From: Paulownia fortunei | Lineage: Eukaryota; Streptophyta; Magnoliopsida; Lamiales; Paulowniaceae | Length of the DNA: 64,000 bases | Assembly: GCA_019321725.1 (NCBI GenBank) | Contig: CM033115.1 | Coordinates: 22,020,673 to 22,084,672 of the forward strand | Direction of reading: 5' to 3' | Shown: in pieces, positions 1 to 12,436 of the stretch | How the letters are laid out: every line of letters begins with the position of its first letter | Numbering within the stretch: position 1 is the first letter of the stretch | Notes under the pieces: model-generated | Databases searched by the model: none | Seen by the model: the letters and a program-made list of their open reading frames with translations, nothing else | Told to the model about the DNA's origin: nothing | Translations under genes and position numbers: made by a program

Positions 1-1984
1 AAGAAAGAGTTCCATCTCAGACATCTTAATAATGCCATATGACTGTACTGTCAATTCAATCTTATTTTAAGTAGTAGGGAGTCTTACAAAATTAACAAGT
101 TTGAGTTCGAAAAACTACGAGAAGTTTAGAACAAAATTATATATGGGTTAGTAGAATCTATCTATACATTGGTCTTCTTCAAATCAATTAGAAAGGCTTT
201 GCATTCACCATGGACGCTAGGGGTCGGCGGCTGCGATTCTCAACTCTATTAAAATTTTAAGTTAGTATAAATTTTATATATAAATTATTAAATTATTAAA
301 TTTTATTTCATAAAATATTAAAAATACTTTTTTATCTATTTTTTTTAAAATAAATATCACTCTCCAAATTTCCATTTTGTGACTCCTGTTTGCATCATTC
401 TGTTTCAAGACTCGAATTAGCTGGTAGAAATGTCTACCACGTTAACCAAAACATACAGTAAATTAGGTATGCATATGTGTACACAGTAAAGACAAAAAAA
501 TCTAGCTTGTTTCATATCCATGTACAATATTTAGTAAGTTTGACTTTGGATTGATAATTTTGAAATTAAAAATTTTAAATTTTTAATAATAAATTTATTG
601 AGTTTGTTTAGATATTTTTTTGTCAGAATGATTTTTAAATAATTAAGCTTCATTTTGAACTATTTGTTTAATTATTTTAATGAATATAAAATTCATATAA
701 TATCGAGTCATTTGAAATATTTTTTTTTTTCAAATTCTTTTATCGAATCCAAATCATTTTCATTCAAATTCAAAATTTCCATTTACTTAATTGAAAGTCT
801 AATTACCATGATCATTTCTACTTCATATGAAAAATTAGGACAATTTGCAGGGCATGAAATTTTAATCCATTACCCCAACATGTAGATAAGCCCACCAACC
901 CCCACTTCTAAAATGGCTTACAATTAATGAAGTGTTTAAGCTATTTGTAATGCACTTATACATCTTTTAATTAGATGAAAGTTTGATGAAAATGACAAGT
1001 CAATCGAATATGCCTTTTTTGGTGCACTTAAAAATTTATGGTTTGAATTCAGTTGTTTGTCACAATTTTTGTTAATAATAATTAATAGATGAGATAGTCA
1101 CTGTTTTTTAAGTGCACAACATTTAGGTTATTGGTTTGAACATTGAACTGACATTGTCTGTAGGTTTCTATGTTTGTGAAACATGCAACTGCTTTTATCA
1201 ATATTATATTTATCTCATTTAAGAATTAAGTAATGAGATAAAGATGTGTACATATATGTCCGAGACGTATTAAACATAAAAGAATAAGTGAATGTATATA
1301 TATAACATGCGATATTAATAAATTTGTAAAATGGATTGGTCTTATCAAATAACCTATTGATGTATCACTTAGATACAATGTTTTAAAAATTGGATTGCAT
1401 TAAGTTTCAACTGCAAATCGATAATCGATTTAATTTATTTAAGTGTTAAATTTAAAAATTCAATTAAATTGGTTAAAATCAATCAAAAATCGATTAAATT
1501 CAAACCAATCAATAACTTTTTATTTTATTTTATTTTGATTTTTGATTTTTTTATAAAACTTAAATTTGATATTTGGTTTTTTTTATGTGATTGTTTGAAA
1601 TTTGGGTTTGTTAAATGTAATTTTTAATTGATTATTTATCTTTTTTTATTTTAAATATAACAATTAATTATTAAATTATCAATTTATATAATATAATAAA
1701 AAATATATAATTAATTTTTATTAAATCATTCGAACCAACAATTAAACTAACCTGATCGACAATAACCGATAATAAAATTAATTCAATTATTAATTCAATT
1801 ATGAACCCGGAACATTTGATATACTAAAAATCTAAATTTAGAGGCACCAAATACGACAGAGAAAATTGGGCACGGCTCAATTCCAACGACTAAAAAGCGT
1901 CAAACTGTCCCCAATAGGTTCTTGACACGCGATTTTCATCCAAGAAAAAGATCAGACTTGTGAGGGAGAGATACTGAAACAAGA
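1..1984. other. AT-rich spacer, no gene seen
   Basis: No open frame here resembles a protein and no splice-linked exons were found. The stretch is strongly AT-rich with many homopolymer runs. Its right half (about 1381-1805) is one copy of a dispersed repeat that recurs at about 24789-25154. The last 100 bases before 1985 are less AT-rich and probably hold the promoter and 5' UTR of the glutaredoxin-like gene. Confidence 0.6.
1381..1805. repeat. Dispersed AT-rich repeat, copy 1
   Basis: The part at 1585-1740 aligns by eye with 24945-25095. Both contain a block beginning ATGTGATT.TTTGAA, a block around TTATATAATATAATAAAA and the shared tail ATTCAATTATGAA. Flanks such as AAAATCGAT(T/C)AAATT also match. 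The size (about 400 bp) and the lack of coding capacity suggest a non-autonomous element, but I could not define terminal repeats or a target duplication. Confidence 0.5.
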
Positions 1985-4207
1985 ATGGCTGTTAGGATTG
2001 CGATTGGAAATGTGGCAACAAGACCACAACTATTTCAGCATTTCCGATCACCCGTTAATCAAACCACCCAAAAGTCTAGATTAGCATTCTTCACAGCATC
2101 AGCTTCCTCCACACCAAGAAAACTGATACTCTACTCAAAGCCCGGATGCTGTTTGTGCGATGGCCTCAAAGAAAAACTCGACGCTGCCTTCTCTCTCTCC
2201 GGCCCAAATTACCTCGGTGATGTTAAGTTACAGGTCCCACTTTAATTTGTCTGTGTGTTTTACTAAACTCGCGTTCTTGAATGTGTTCATGCAGAAATTT
2301 ATGGGAATTTCTGAGTAGTGGTCTAAAATGTGAGCTTTGGATTGATTTTGTTATGAATTTGAAGTCTCCAAGTCTATGTATTGGAACAGTTAGAAGTTTC
2401 TTAACGAAATAAAAATCATGGCTTTCAACTTTCAAATCCTTAGCAAAAGCCTTTTGTTATCCAAACAATGGGATTTGAAACTGATGGACTCGAAATCTAG
2501 TTACTTGAAATCGTTTTTCAAGCTCAATACGAATTCTTTGAAACATAACCTGATGTAGGTTTTGGCAGATAAGGGATATTACGACTAATCCCGAGTGGGA
2601 GAGGCTTTACCAGTACGAGATACCTGTGTTGGCCAGAGTCCTAGAAGATGGCACGGAGGTTGGTTCTTTTTAACTCTTTTCAATCATTGATTCTGGGATA
2701 CTTGTTTATTAGTACCTGATTGGTTTTTATGGTATCCACTGGTACTTGTTTAGTACACCAAATTGAGCTGTTTAATTGAATGCACGTGTAAACAAATGGA
2801 ACCCAGGTGTGAAAGAGTGGCTTCTGTGTATAATAGATCAGTGTGAAAGTTATGAAAGTTGGCAAAGACAACATAAAGTCAGACTGGCTTTGGTGTTGCG
2901 GCTAGAGTAAAGCAGCAATCTAACATTGCTCAGCTGAAATTGTTGCTTACCAACAAATGCTCATAATCTGCTTGAAATTAGTATTGTGGTAGCAGATGGA
3001 GAACAAATTAATAAGATGAGTAAAATGAGAATTATAAAAAGTATAGCCATCTCAAAAGTAGTAGGAAATATGGTTGCCTGTATGATGGATACTTTTTCAG
3101 AGAATGAAATGTTCCTTTTTCCCTTTTTCCCATAAAACTTGCATTGAAATTGCATATCATTGTCTAAATAAGGGCTGGGAAGAAAAAACATCTGGGCAAA
3201 AATTGTAACAGAGATGAGATTGTCTGAGGCAAGAAACGATGGAAAGGCTGATTGAAAATTGATTAAGATGGTTCAACTACAAATACAAGAGAACACTCAT
3301 AGAACTCATTACCTATAGTAATATGTCAATAAGAACGGTGGATCTAGAGGAAGATGCAAATACATTGGATAAAATGGAGCCAACTTTCTTTTATTAACAA
3401 AGACACTTCATAGAGAAGTGTGAGAGAAAGCGTTCCTGGCAAGCAACTCCAAATATTGTTGGTATAGGATATGGCTTAGTTGAGTATATTGATGAGATTA
3501 AATGAAATATAGCATTTTCTAAGAGTAGGAGCATTTCTCTAATGTATAGACATGAAGGATATTAGTTAACACAAGGTGGTAAAAAACTACGTGGTATAGT
3601 TGTATTTGCTAAATTTCTTAATAGCTTCTGTTATCTCAAAAGCTATAAATAGCTGGATCGCTTGTATATAAACCACTGTGCAGGGAATGTATACTTATTA
3701 CTTTCTAATCATTATTCTTTTTGTTTCAATTTTAAGGTGCCCCGAAGAAATAACTAACCCTGCTAAACTTGACGGCTAAATCTTGTATGCCGGTCTCATA
3801 ATTGTCTAACTCCTTTTTGTGTGCCTCGTTTGTGTTTCTTTTAATTTTTTTAGTGGATTGAGGTAGCTGGAAGTTACATGAGACTTGTATGCATCACAGA
3901 ACTTCTGTAACATAGTTGTTTCAGTCCTTTTAATTATGGAGCACAATGGAATCATTCTAATTAACCATGCTGTCTTTTTAACATGTTGCTGTTCGCTTGT
4001 CAAGATAGGTTTTATGGAGAGAATTTCACGCAAGTTGTGAGAATTAGTTGTCTTAATTTGTTTTACCAAATTATTCATTTTTATTTTTTTTTAATTTGAC
4101 AATCTCAACGATCATGTTATCTGTTACAGGAGACTCTTCCAAGATTATCTCCCCGCCTTGGAGTTGAGCTTGTCCAAAAGAAGATAGCAGCTGCATTCGA
4201 TCAATGA
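1985..4207 (+). CDS. Glutaredoxin-like (DUF836) thiol-redox protein, organelle-type N-terminus
   Basis: Three exons are joined by GT-AG introns: 1985-2233, 2569-2658 and 4130-4207. They give 138 residues, and both introns fall in phase 0. Residues 46-60 carry the thioredoxin-fold start KLILYSKPGCCLC with a CxxC-type pair at C55/C58. The IPV at 101-103 is the cis-proline loop expected in this fold. The first 40 residues are basic and rich in Ser and Thr with few acidic residues, so a plastid or mitochondrial targeting peptide is likely (inference). The family is the small Glrx-like DUF836 group, thought to be thiol-disulfide proteins; its substrate is not known. The ATG at 1985 is the first in frame. 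The gene ends about 600 bp from the convergent p24 gene. Confidence 0.82.
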
Positions 4208-4818
4208 ATAATGAAATGAGAGAGGTGTTGGCTTATAACTTGATTTTGTTTTGTTAGGGGTGGAGAACTGTGTGGCAAGTCATTTCTTGGACCACTTTGT
4301 ATACATCAATATTCTCAGTCTAAGATGATTTGGCGATTGGTGAACCAAGCTTATTGATGCAAGTAGACACACACTCTTAATTCTTACAAGAACTATAACT
4401 AATAATACACACTTTGTTGGAACAAGTGTTTTTTAGCTTAGTAACTGAAAACATTCTAACATGCATTTGCACTTATTACTTTTGTTGTGATATCTCAACA
4501 CTGAAGTATATGCTGAATTTTGCAAAGGTACCAAACTAATTGTTTAAATATTAAATTCCATCACAAGAAAGAAAAGGAAAGAGAAAACCATAATCTCCAC
4601 TAAAATGAGATTTGCTTTCGATTATGGTGTTACTAAACAATCTCTAATGTCTTTCAATACAACCTTTTGGAATGTGGGCTTCTGGTTCAGCCCATAAACT
4701 ACTTTGCCCCTATTCAAGACTGACAAATCTGCTATAGTAATAATAGAGACTATCTAATTTCTTCAAAATCTGTAATGTGTTCTCTGTAAGGAGAAAAAAA
4801 TGACTCTTAACATAAGTT
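4208..4818. other. Convergent 3' intergenic region
   Basis: These 0.6 kb separate the tail-to-tail stops of the glutaredoxin-like and p24 genes and must hold both 3' UTRs. No coding potential or repeat was recognised. Confidence 0.6.
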
Positions 4819-7299
4819 CTAGATAAGTTTTTTCTTCTGAAAGTATCGCCTCAAATACCACAACTGGAGAATTGAAACCACAATACAGACACCAAGGGAC
4901 ATAATACTATACCATGCCACTCTAGCATTTGTTGTCTCACTCACTTCCCTCATCTCCATTTCCCTGCACAAAAAGAAAGACATGCTCATTTTTAATACTT
5001 AATTTCCGAGTTTAATGTAGTACATCTACTCTAGAACATAAAAACTAAGCACTTTCTCACCTTCTCAAACATGAGATTCACCTTGGGTGGATACCTATCC
5101 TCATGTGTTATAATTCTCTAGCAGATCAAGTTTGTTCCCTCAAAATAGTTCATAGAGACAAAATGAAAAGGCAATCCCAAGATAACACGACACATGGCGC
5201 CAAAGCAGAAAAAAGAAACATGGCCATGAACACGATCGGTGCATTTTTATCATGACCTATGGGAGAGATGGAAATGTTTGAAGGCCTAAGCAGCCTAACC
5301 CTCTTACAAAGAATAATCCTGATAAACTTGTATCCAACTCATAGTTCTTGACAGAAAACGTTGATCTTTGAGTTAGCAGCATCACTTTTTATAATAACAA
5401 AATTTGAATAAATAAATCCCCCATTAATGCAACTACTAACTTAATCCACCGAAGAATTTGAAGAAATGACAGCAGTAAACTACCTTCAACTAGATTATAA
5501 TGAATTAAGATGAAATTGGAACTAGAAAGTTTTTCCTTTTTGAAACAGAGAAAAAGGAAAAGTGGGTGGCAACTTGAGAAGGGCATCGATCAGGTTAATG
5601 AATTAGGAATTTACCTATTCATCAGGAAATTTAAATTCTCATGGATTGCTTGTACAGCACCTTCAAGCTTTCTCAACTCAAGATCCAGACCCTACAAGCA
5701 AATGTAAGTTTATAATCCAAAATAAAAACATAAGTTTATACAACAGACACACACAAACAGAGAGGGGTGATCATCATCAGTTTTCATCATTATCGTATAT
5801 CACCATAACGCTGATGAGAAGAGCACAAAGTTACCTCAATTTTTTCCTTTTTTGCAACTGAGTCCCAATCTTTGGTAGCAATTCCAGTTTTCCATTCTAT
5901 GCCAACTGTCACAGTTTTGCCGTCCTGATGATCACCATCCACCCAGAAGCATGCCAAGTAGTTGCCGGCCTCAGTCGTTGTAAATGCAAACTGACCATGT
6001 GTGACTTTCTCTTTGTGATAGAGGTCATTTCCATATGGTGATGAAACCTAAGAAAGATAATGCAACAATCTCATGAGCTTCCATTGAATCTTAAAGACAG
6101 AAACAGATTCAAAAGAAGTTATTAAAAAGAAGGCTATATTCACAGTACCAAAGCCGATGGAAGTCAGCTTGATATATATCACAAGACTTGATATTTTTTT
6201 TTCGTCACTCTCTGAATAACACATGGTAATCAAACTTAAATATATGTAACTTTGGCTGAAAAATTCGTTCCTATCATGATTTAACCAGGAGGTGAAATAG
6301 TTAACAAGTGATCAATTGAATTCATACCACACAAATACAACCTTAGAATTGCTGTGGTTGTCCGAATCAATTAGGGCAAGTGAGAAGCTACTTGCCAAGT
6401 GATTCATCACTTCATCACAGGTTTGACATGGGGATAGTCCAAAGATTCAACGGAACGGTGAAGTGATAAATGCTAGAGGCTTAACCAAAATTTATTTTGC
6501 AGTAAATTTTAGTGTCTGCACTGTGCAAGTCTGACTTCACTCTTATTTGGCTTTTTCTCAATTTGAACAAGGGGAATGCCCCCTGATATTCAATTCTTCA
6601 AACAAATGAACATTAATTCTCCGGTTAAAAACTAATAAAGAAATCTCATAACTTGACGAATATATTTAGACTGATAAGAATTCTGTACATGCAAATTGCA
6701 TCCAATCAGGCCCATTTTTTTGAATTCCAAATTACAAGCAGATATGAATGATCAGATGAGTCTTTGATGTCCCATATCACACTAATATTAAAGAAAAATT
6801 GCCGGGCAGTGTAAGAATTCTTCTATTAGCTTCTTCAAGTTAAGTCATTTGAATCTAAAGTTCATTGATCACGCATCAAAGGCACCAGAAATTAATTAAA
6901 CAGAACAAAAAAGAAAGAAAAAATTGTTGCAAAATAATTTTCCCTTGTCTTCTTTTATCTTTATTATTTGTTCCCTTTTCTTGTAAAACATATACATTTG
7001 TAATCAGGAATCGTTAGAAAAAAACATATCAAAACACTCATCAAAAACAAGTTGGAACTCGAGTAGAGAGCTGTTAAAACCTTAACGGAGATGGAGGGAG
7101 TCACGGTGGCATTCAGGTCGTCCCGTTCGCCATAGAAGGAATAGTAATCGGCCATAACGACGACGCTGTTGTGTAATTCCTCCGAGACACACTTTGGTCG
7201 AGAATTTGGCAAGTCCAACCATATACCACGCGCCGCTGGCACCACCAGGGCGACCACTAATATCAAAGCCCATGAATGACGTGCCTCCACCAACTTCAT
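4819..7299 (-). CDS. p24-delta family transmembrane emp24 cargo receptor
   Basis: Four exons on the minus strand, 7081-7299, 5835-6047, 5615-5691 and 4819-4963, encode 217 residues, the usual p24 length. Residues 1-25 form a signal peptide ending ARG, followed by the mature start IWLDLP typical of delta-class members. The GOLD domain follows, with paired cysteines (KCVSEEL and [10 protein letters not shown]). A coiled-coil stretch ([20 protein letters not shown]) leads to one membrane span ([19 protein letters not shown]) and a short cytosolic tail [10 protein letters not shown]. That tail has the aromatic and dilysine signals that bind COPI coats. p24 proteins cycle between ER and Golgi and help load cargo such as GPI-anchored proteins into vesicles. 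By position it looks like the p24-delta5 type (inference). Confidence 0.93.
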
Positions 7300-8305
7300 A
7301 ATTAAAAATATATGTTTTGTATGAAGAGGGAAAATGATTATAGAATCTTAGTTAAGGTGAATGCGTGTTTGGGGATGAATTTGAGGTGTTTTTTTGTAGG
7401 GGGTGGGTGGGTTTTGGCCGAAGTTGACTAAAGGCAGGCGCGTGTTGCTGTGAGAGTAGGATGGGGAGTACGAATATTGGCGCCACGCAGTTGAATTTCC
7501 TTTTAACCAATCACATTTGCCGAGGTATGGACAGGTGTTCCATTTCGCCCGTTCGGACAACGATTGCTGTTTGCAGCTGCGTACTCCACGCGCTTGGCTG
7601 GTCTCTCTTTTGCCTTCTCCTAGTTTCCAAATTATCACTAATAATGGGTTTTGGCTTTATTAAATTAAAACAAAAATCATACTTTAGTAACAATTGGGGA
7701 TTTTAAAATATATGGTTAACTTTTAAAACTCATAATTATGAATATTATTTAGGATACTTTGAAAAAAATTGACAAAATCTAATGTATGTAATCAAATTTG
7801 TCATTAAAATTCTCACTTAATTTGAGAGTTTATCGATATAGATTTTTTATTCATTATATAAAAATAATATATTTATATGTGAAAATTGTTCATAAATATT
7901 ATAATATTTAATAAACTTACACATATGTACTAAAAAGTAAAAAAAAAAACTTAAAATAATGTAATGAAATTAAAATAATGTAATGAAATTCAGAAATAAA
8001 CTGTTATATTAATAAAAAATTGAAAAAATTGTCACTCTATTTATAAAAATATATACAAAATTCCAACATTCCATAAAAATATGGTATTTTAATTGACTTA
8101 TTTAAAAAAAAAAATTGTTACTATGAGTTTAAGAAAGTAATAGTAATTGACTCCCACAATTAAGGATTGGGGTCACATACACAAGCCTAATCTTGAATTA
8201 GGGGCCTTTTGCCAAATGCACTCAAGTATTAAATTCCATTTTCTCTTTTGTATACAAGAATCAAACACCAGATAGGAATTCGTGTAATTTTTCTTGCCAA
8301 ATTTC

Positions 8306-8322
8306 ATATATATATATATATA
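8306..8322. repeat. (AT)n microsatellite
   Basis: Uninterrupted alternating AT run of about 17 bases in non-coding sequence. Confidence 0.9.
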
Positions 8323-9300
8323 CAAATCCAATAATAAAATCATATTATTAGCAATCAAATTTTAGATAATAAATTTTTTGACTCAGATGCCATTATTATC
8401 AAAGTAACCAAACTTGGATTATTGCCAATTTTGTGCAACAAAAGGCAATAGTATGGAAAAGTGTTGATGCCCGAGTTACTTGACTTATTTAAGATTGTCT
8501 TAAAGTTAAATAGGAACTAAGCTTTAGAATAGTGTTAAGTTCCAATATATTTTTAGCTTAACTTGAGCACATTAATATAATAATATCAATTATTTTGTTT
8601 TAAAAGAAACACGACCAAAGATTTGAATAAATATCACTTAATACGTATCTACATTCAAACAATTTTTAAAGTTGACATTTGTTTAAATTTTCGAAAAGGA
8701 TTTTTTCTAATTTTAATTATTTAAAATTTTAAAATACATTTATTTTATTCACTTTTCAGTATAAAACTCCACCTACTTTTATTTTTAAGACCTTTTTTTT
8801 TTATTAAAGTTAGAAATTAAGAATATTCATTTATAGACCTATAAATGCAATTTTGAGACCTATAATTTTTATTTGTCAAAATATGATCCACACCATTAAT
8901 TTTTTATATAAACGTTCTATCAATTTAAAAATAACTAAAAAAATTATAATTAAATTAATAATATTTTTTCTTTCTATCCACATAATAGTAAAGTGATATA
9001 AAGAAAATCAACTAATAGATTTCATATCAAAATAAATTTTCCCAACATAATTTATTGATTGGGCTTAAAGAATAATGATTGCCCCCATAAACTATTTTTT
9101 ATATTAAAAAATTATTATTACATAAGAATCATTATTTTAAAGATCATAATCAAATATATTTAGGAAAAAAATCATATACTAAATATATTTTTATTGTTAT
9201 ATCTATAGTAATTAGCCAATATTTTCACATAACTATATTAAATACATTTTAATTTTTACACAAAATCTAAGAAAAATATTATTAAAAATAAAATCAATAT

Positions 9301-9480
9301 GTCCACGAACATAGTTCAATTGACGAAATAATTGATTTGGACTTATTTTCAATCCTAGTGTAGGGGTTCGAATTCTAATAGAACTTGCAGATGCATTTTA
9401 CCTTGAAATAATCACACTATACTGCTAATAAGACATTGCGATTAAGATATATTGAATGTGGGTTGGACTTTTTGTACGCA
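9301..9480 (+). repeat. Possible tRNA-derived SINE or tRNA relic
   Basis: TAGTTCAATTGA at 9312-9323 resembles a tRNA A box (TAGCTCAGTTGG). GGGTTCGAATTC at 9364-9375 matches a B box (GGTTCGAATCC). The roughly 50-base spacing is close to that in tRNAs and SINEs. The sequence between and around them does not fold into a full cloverleaf, so it is not an intact tRNA gene. The ends of the element were not determined. Confidence 0.35.
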
Positions 9481-9683
9481 AAAGAGCTGTGACTAAATTG
9501 TTTCGAGCATGGTCGCGAAAACAGGAAATGGATAGATAAAAAAAAATAATAATAAAAATAAAATAAAACAAAATCAACCTCACATCTAATTACCTAAACA
9601 AACCGTCTCCTTAAAGAGAAGTCTCGCAGTCAGGGTCTCTGCTCTCACAGTCTCACTCTACACATTCGCTCAATTAGCCAGCC

Positions 9684-12362
9684 ATGTCCAAGCGCCACCA
9701 CCTGCCACCCATCTCCGCCGTTATACTCCTCCTCTCCCTCTCCCTCTCCCTCTCACCAACTCTCTCTGTCACCCACAATCAAGAAGAACAAGCAAACCAA
9801 GAATCCAACCCCATATCACGATTCCAAAACTACCTAAAAATCAACACCGCTCACCCCACGCCAGGCTACGCCGCCGCCGTCAATTACCTCTCCGCATTCG
9901 CCGCCACCATCCCTACCCTTCAGATCCGAACACTTTATCTCACTACCCCAGATAAACCGCTCCTTCTCATCACGTGGCCCGGTTCAAACCCTTCCCTCCC
10001 TGCGGTTCTGTTCAATTCCCACCTCGACTCGGTCCCCGCCGAGCCCTCCAAGTGGCTGCACTACCCTTTCGCTGCCCACTTATCCAATGATGGCAAAATC
10101 TACGCCCGCGGTGCTCAGGACGATAAGTGCATTGGTATGCAGTATTTGGAATCCATTAAAGAGTTAAAAACTAATCTTGAGTATACTCCCTTGAGAACGG
10201 TGCATATTTCTTATGTGCCTGATGAAGAGGTGGGAGGATTTGATGGGATGGCGAAGTTTGTTGAGAGTAAAGAGTTTAAAGAATTGAATGTTGGGTTTGT
10301 GTTGGATGAAGGGCAGGCGTCTGTTAATGAGGAGTTTAGAGTGTTTTATGCTGACCGTTCGCCATGGCATTTGGTGATTAAGGCTACGGGAGTGCCTGGG
10401 CACGGGTCGAGAATGTATGATAATAGTGCTATGGAGAACTTAATGAAGAGTGTGGAGGTTATTATGAAGTTTAGGGAGAGTAACTTTGATTTGGTTAAAG
10501 CAGGTTGGGCTGCAAATTCGGAGGTTATTTCGGTTAATCCTGTTTTTTTGAAAGCTGGAATTCCGTCCCCTTCTGTGAGTTTTGTTGTTCATGCAATTCT
10601 TTGTTGTGATTGATTTGTGTTTGTCCAATTTGCAATGGCTTAATGATTGGATTGATTAGGGATTCGTAATGAATATGCAACCATCTGAGGTGGAGGCTGG
10701 ATTTGATGTTCGGCTGCCACCAACAGCAGACCCTCATCTGGTGAGGAGGAGAATTGCAGAGGAATGGGCGCCAGCATGGAGGAACATGACTTATGAGGTG
10801 AATGTTATGTGAACCTATGTTGAGAGTAATGTCAAAATATATAGCAGTCTTTGGTGCAGATTAATTTTTTTATTAGTTATTTGATGACTATAAATCTGAC
10901 ATTTTATTCAAAGGTGATGGATCACAATGAGAGTAACTTATATAATATTTGAGGGTGAAAATGTTGAATGAATCATATTTTTTCCAATGTGCTAAGTTTA
11001 TTTAAGCTGATATTATAGTTTGAGTGTACCATTAAATTGGTGTCAATGAGATGTATTGCTGAACTACCACAAACTTGTTTACTGAAATTCAATAAAAGGT
11101 GTAGGAAGATGGGTTGGCTGTTGCTAGAAAAGAATTTAGAATGTGCAGTTAGCATGAAATATTTTTTCTTCATGTTTAGGATTTTACTTCTCAGATGTGT
11201 TAGTCAAGTTACTGAGATAATTACTCTGGGAAATGATAGGCCTGGCACCAAATACTTTAGGAAGCATGGTGAAAGTTGAGGGGTTTGAAAAGTAAAACCT
11301 CCAGTGACTGAGTTGACTAGAAACCCACATTGCCTTGTTTTGGATGAGCATGCATTAACAAGGAAATGGATTTCCTTAAAAATTTAACCTTGCTGATCTA
11401 ACACTTGAAGAATAGAATCTCAATTTGATCAATATCTGTCACTGTTTCTATTAACTTCATGCAGATTTATAGCTTCTTTCCAGAAATTTGGGGCTTCAAT
11501 TAGCCAAGGTAACTAGACTCAGGAAAATGCACGAGGAGCTCACTTTTGTAATGAGTAATCATTAACCACCCATATGAGCCAACAAGTTGTACCTGACCTT
11601 CATTTTTGTAAACAAAGATAAGGAGTGTCCCTATAAGTTGAAGAGAAAATGCACAACAGAATGTTGGCATTTTTTAATTCCATTAAAGAACGTCATCGAA
11701 ATTTTGACAATTGAAGTTGAAAATTAAAATGTTTCAAGTGAGGAACTGAAATAGACACGGCAGAAATTTTTGAAGTTTTTTCCATTCAGTCTGTTACCCT
11801 TTATTTGTCTTTCTTTTTTTTTTTTTTTTTTTCTTTTTCCTGCATGAGGAATTATATGACTTAAGTTTTTTTTGTTTACTTTGGCCATCAAATGGCATGT
11901 TACTACCGTGGCCTGATGTCTCTTTTGTTGTGGCAGATCACAGAAAAAGGTCCCCTCAGAGACTATTTGGGACACCCTTTGATGACAGCAACTAATGATT
12001 CTAACCCATGGTGGTCCATATTCAAACAAGCTATTGCAGCAGCTGGTGGAAAGCTTGCTAAGCCTGAAATCTTATCGTCAACTACCGATGCTCGATTCAT
12101 GAGACAGTTGGGAATTCCTACCCTTGGTTTTTCTCCAATGAAGAATACTCCCATATTGCTTCATGACCATAATGAGGTAACTCTATGTTCCCTGTCATCA
12201 CTGTATTGTTCAACTGTATTTCTAATGCTGATCAAGATAAGAATTTTGCTTTGTTGACAGTTTTTGAAGAGTAGTGTTTATTTAGAGGGGATTAAGGTTT
12301 ACGAGCACATAATCAGATTATTGAGTTCCTTTGATGGAGCTTCAGTTAGTGAAACAAGATGA
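9684..12362 (+). CDS. ACY1: Aminoacylase-1-like M20 metallopeptidase
   Basis: Four exons (9684-10574, 10660-10797, 11937-12176, 12261-12362; all introns phase 0) encode 456 residues. The enzyme family removes acyl groups from N-acyl-L-amino acids using two zinc ions. M20 signatures are visible. NSHLDSVP supplies metal ligand H113 and catalytic D115, and YARGAQDDK supplies bridging D146. VPDEEVGG (about 178-185) supplies the general-base glutamate and its neighbour ligand. The dimerisation domain contains TGVPGHGSRM. Exon 4 starts right after LLHDHNE and supplies the last helices. A hydrophobic leader (residues 10-30, rich in Leu-Ser and encoded by a CTCTCC repeat) suggests entry into the secretory pathway. 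In Arabidopsis the homologous gene lies next to an ERF gene, as it does here. Confidence 0.93.
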
Positions 12363-12436
12363 GTAGACTGCGGAACTGAGCACTATGAATTTCCATCGTC
12401 ATACTGAAAAATGATGAGTAGACTGCTGAACTCAGC
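12357..12436 (+). repeat. Short direct repeat at the ACY1 stop codon and 3' UTR
   Basis: A unit of about 22 bases, GATGAGTAGACTGCGGAACTGAG with one or two differences, occurs at the stop codon and again about 50 bases downstream (GATGAGTAGACTGCTGAACTCAG). It is likely a small local duplication of the 3' UTR. Confidence 0.6.

Larger units (their letters stand above)
7300..9683. other. Intergenic spacer between p24 and ACY1 start codons
   Basis: The p24 and aminoacylase genes point away from each other here, so both promoters lie within this 2.4 kb. The part up to about 7640 is less AT-rich, as expected for the p24 promoter. The middle is very AT-rich and holds an (AT)n run at 8306-8322. A tRNA-like internal-promoter pair sits at about 9312-9374. 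No gene was recognised. Confidence 0.55.

Noticed and set aside
7348..7706. Open frames on both strands 5' of the p24 gene
   Set aside because: They overlap each other on opposite strands in the GC-richer p24 promoter, and neither shows a domain.
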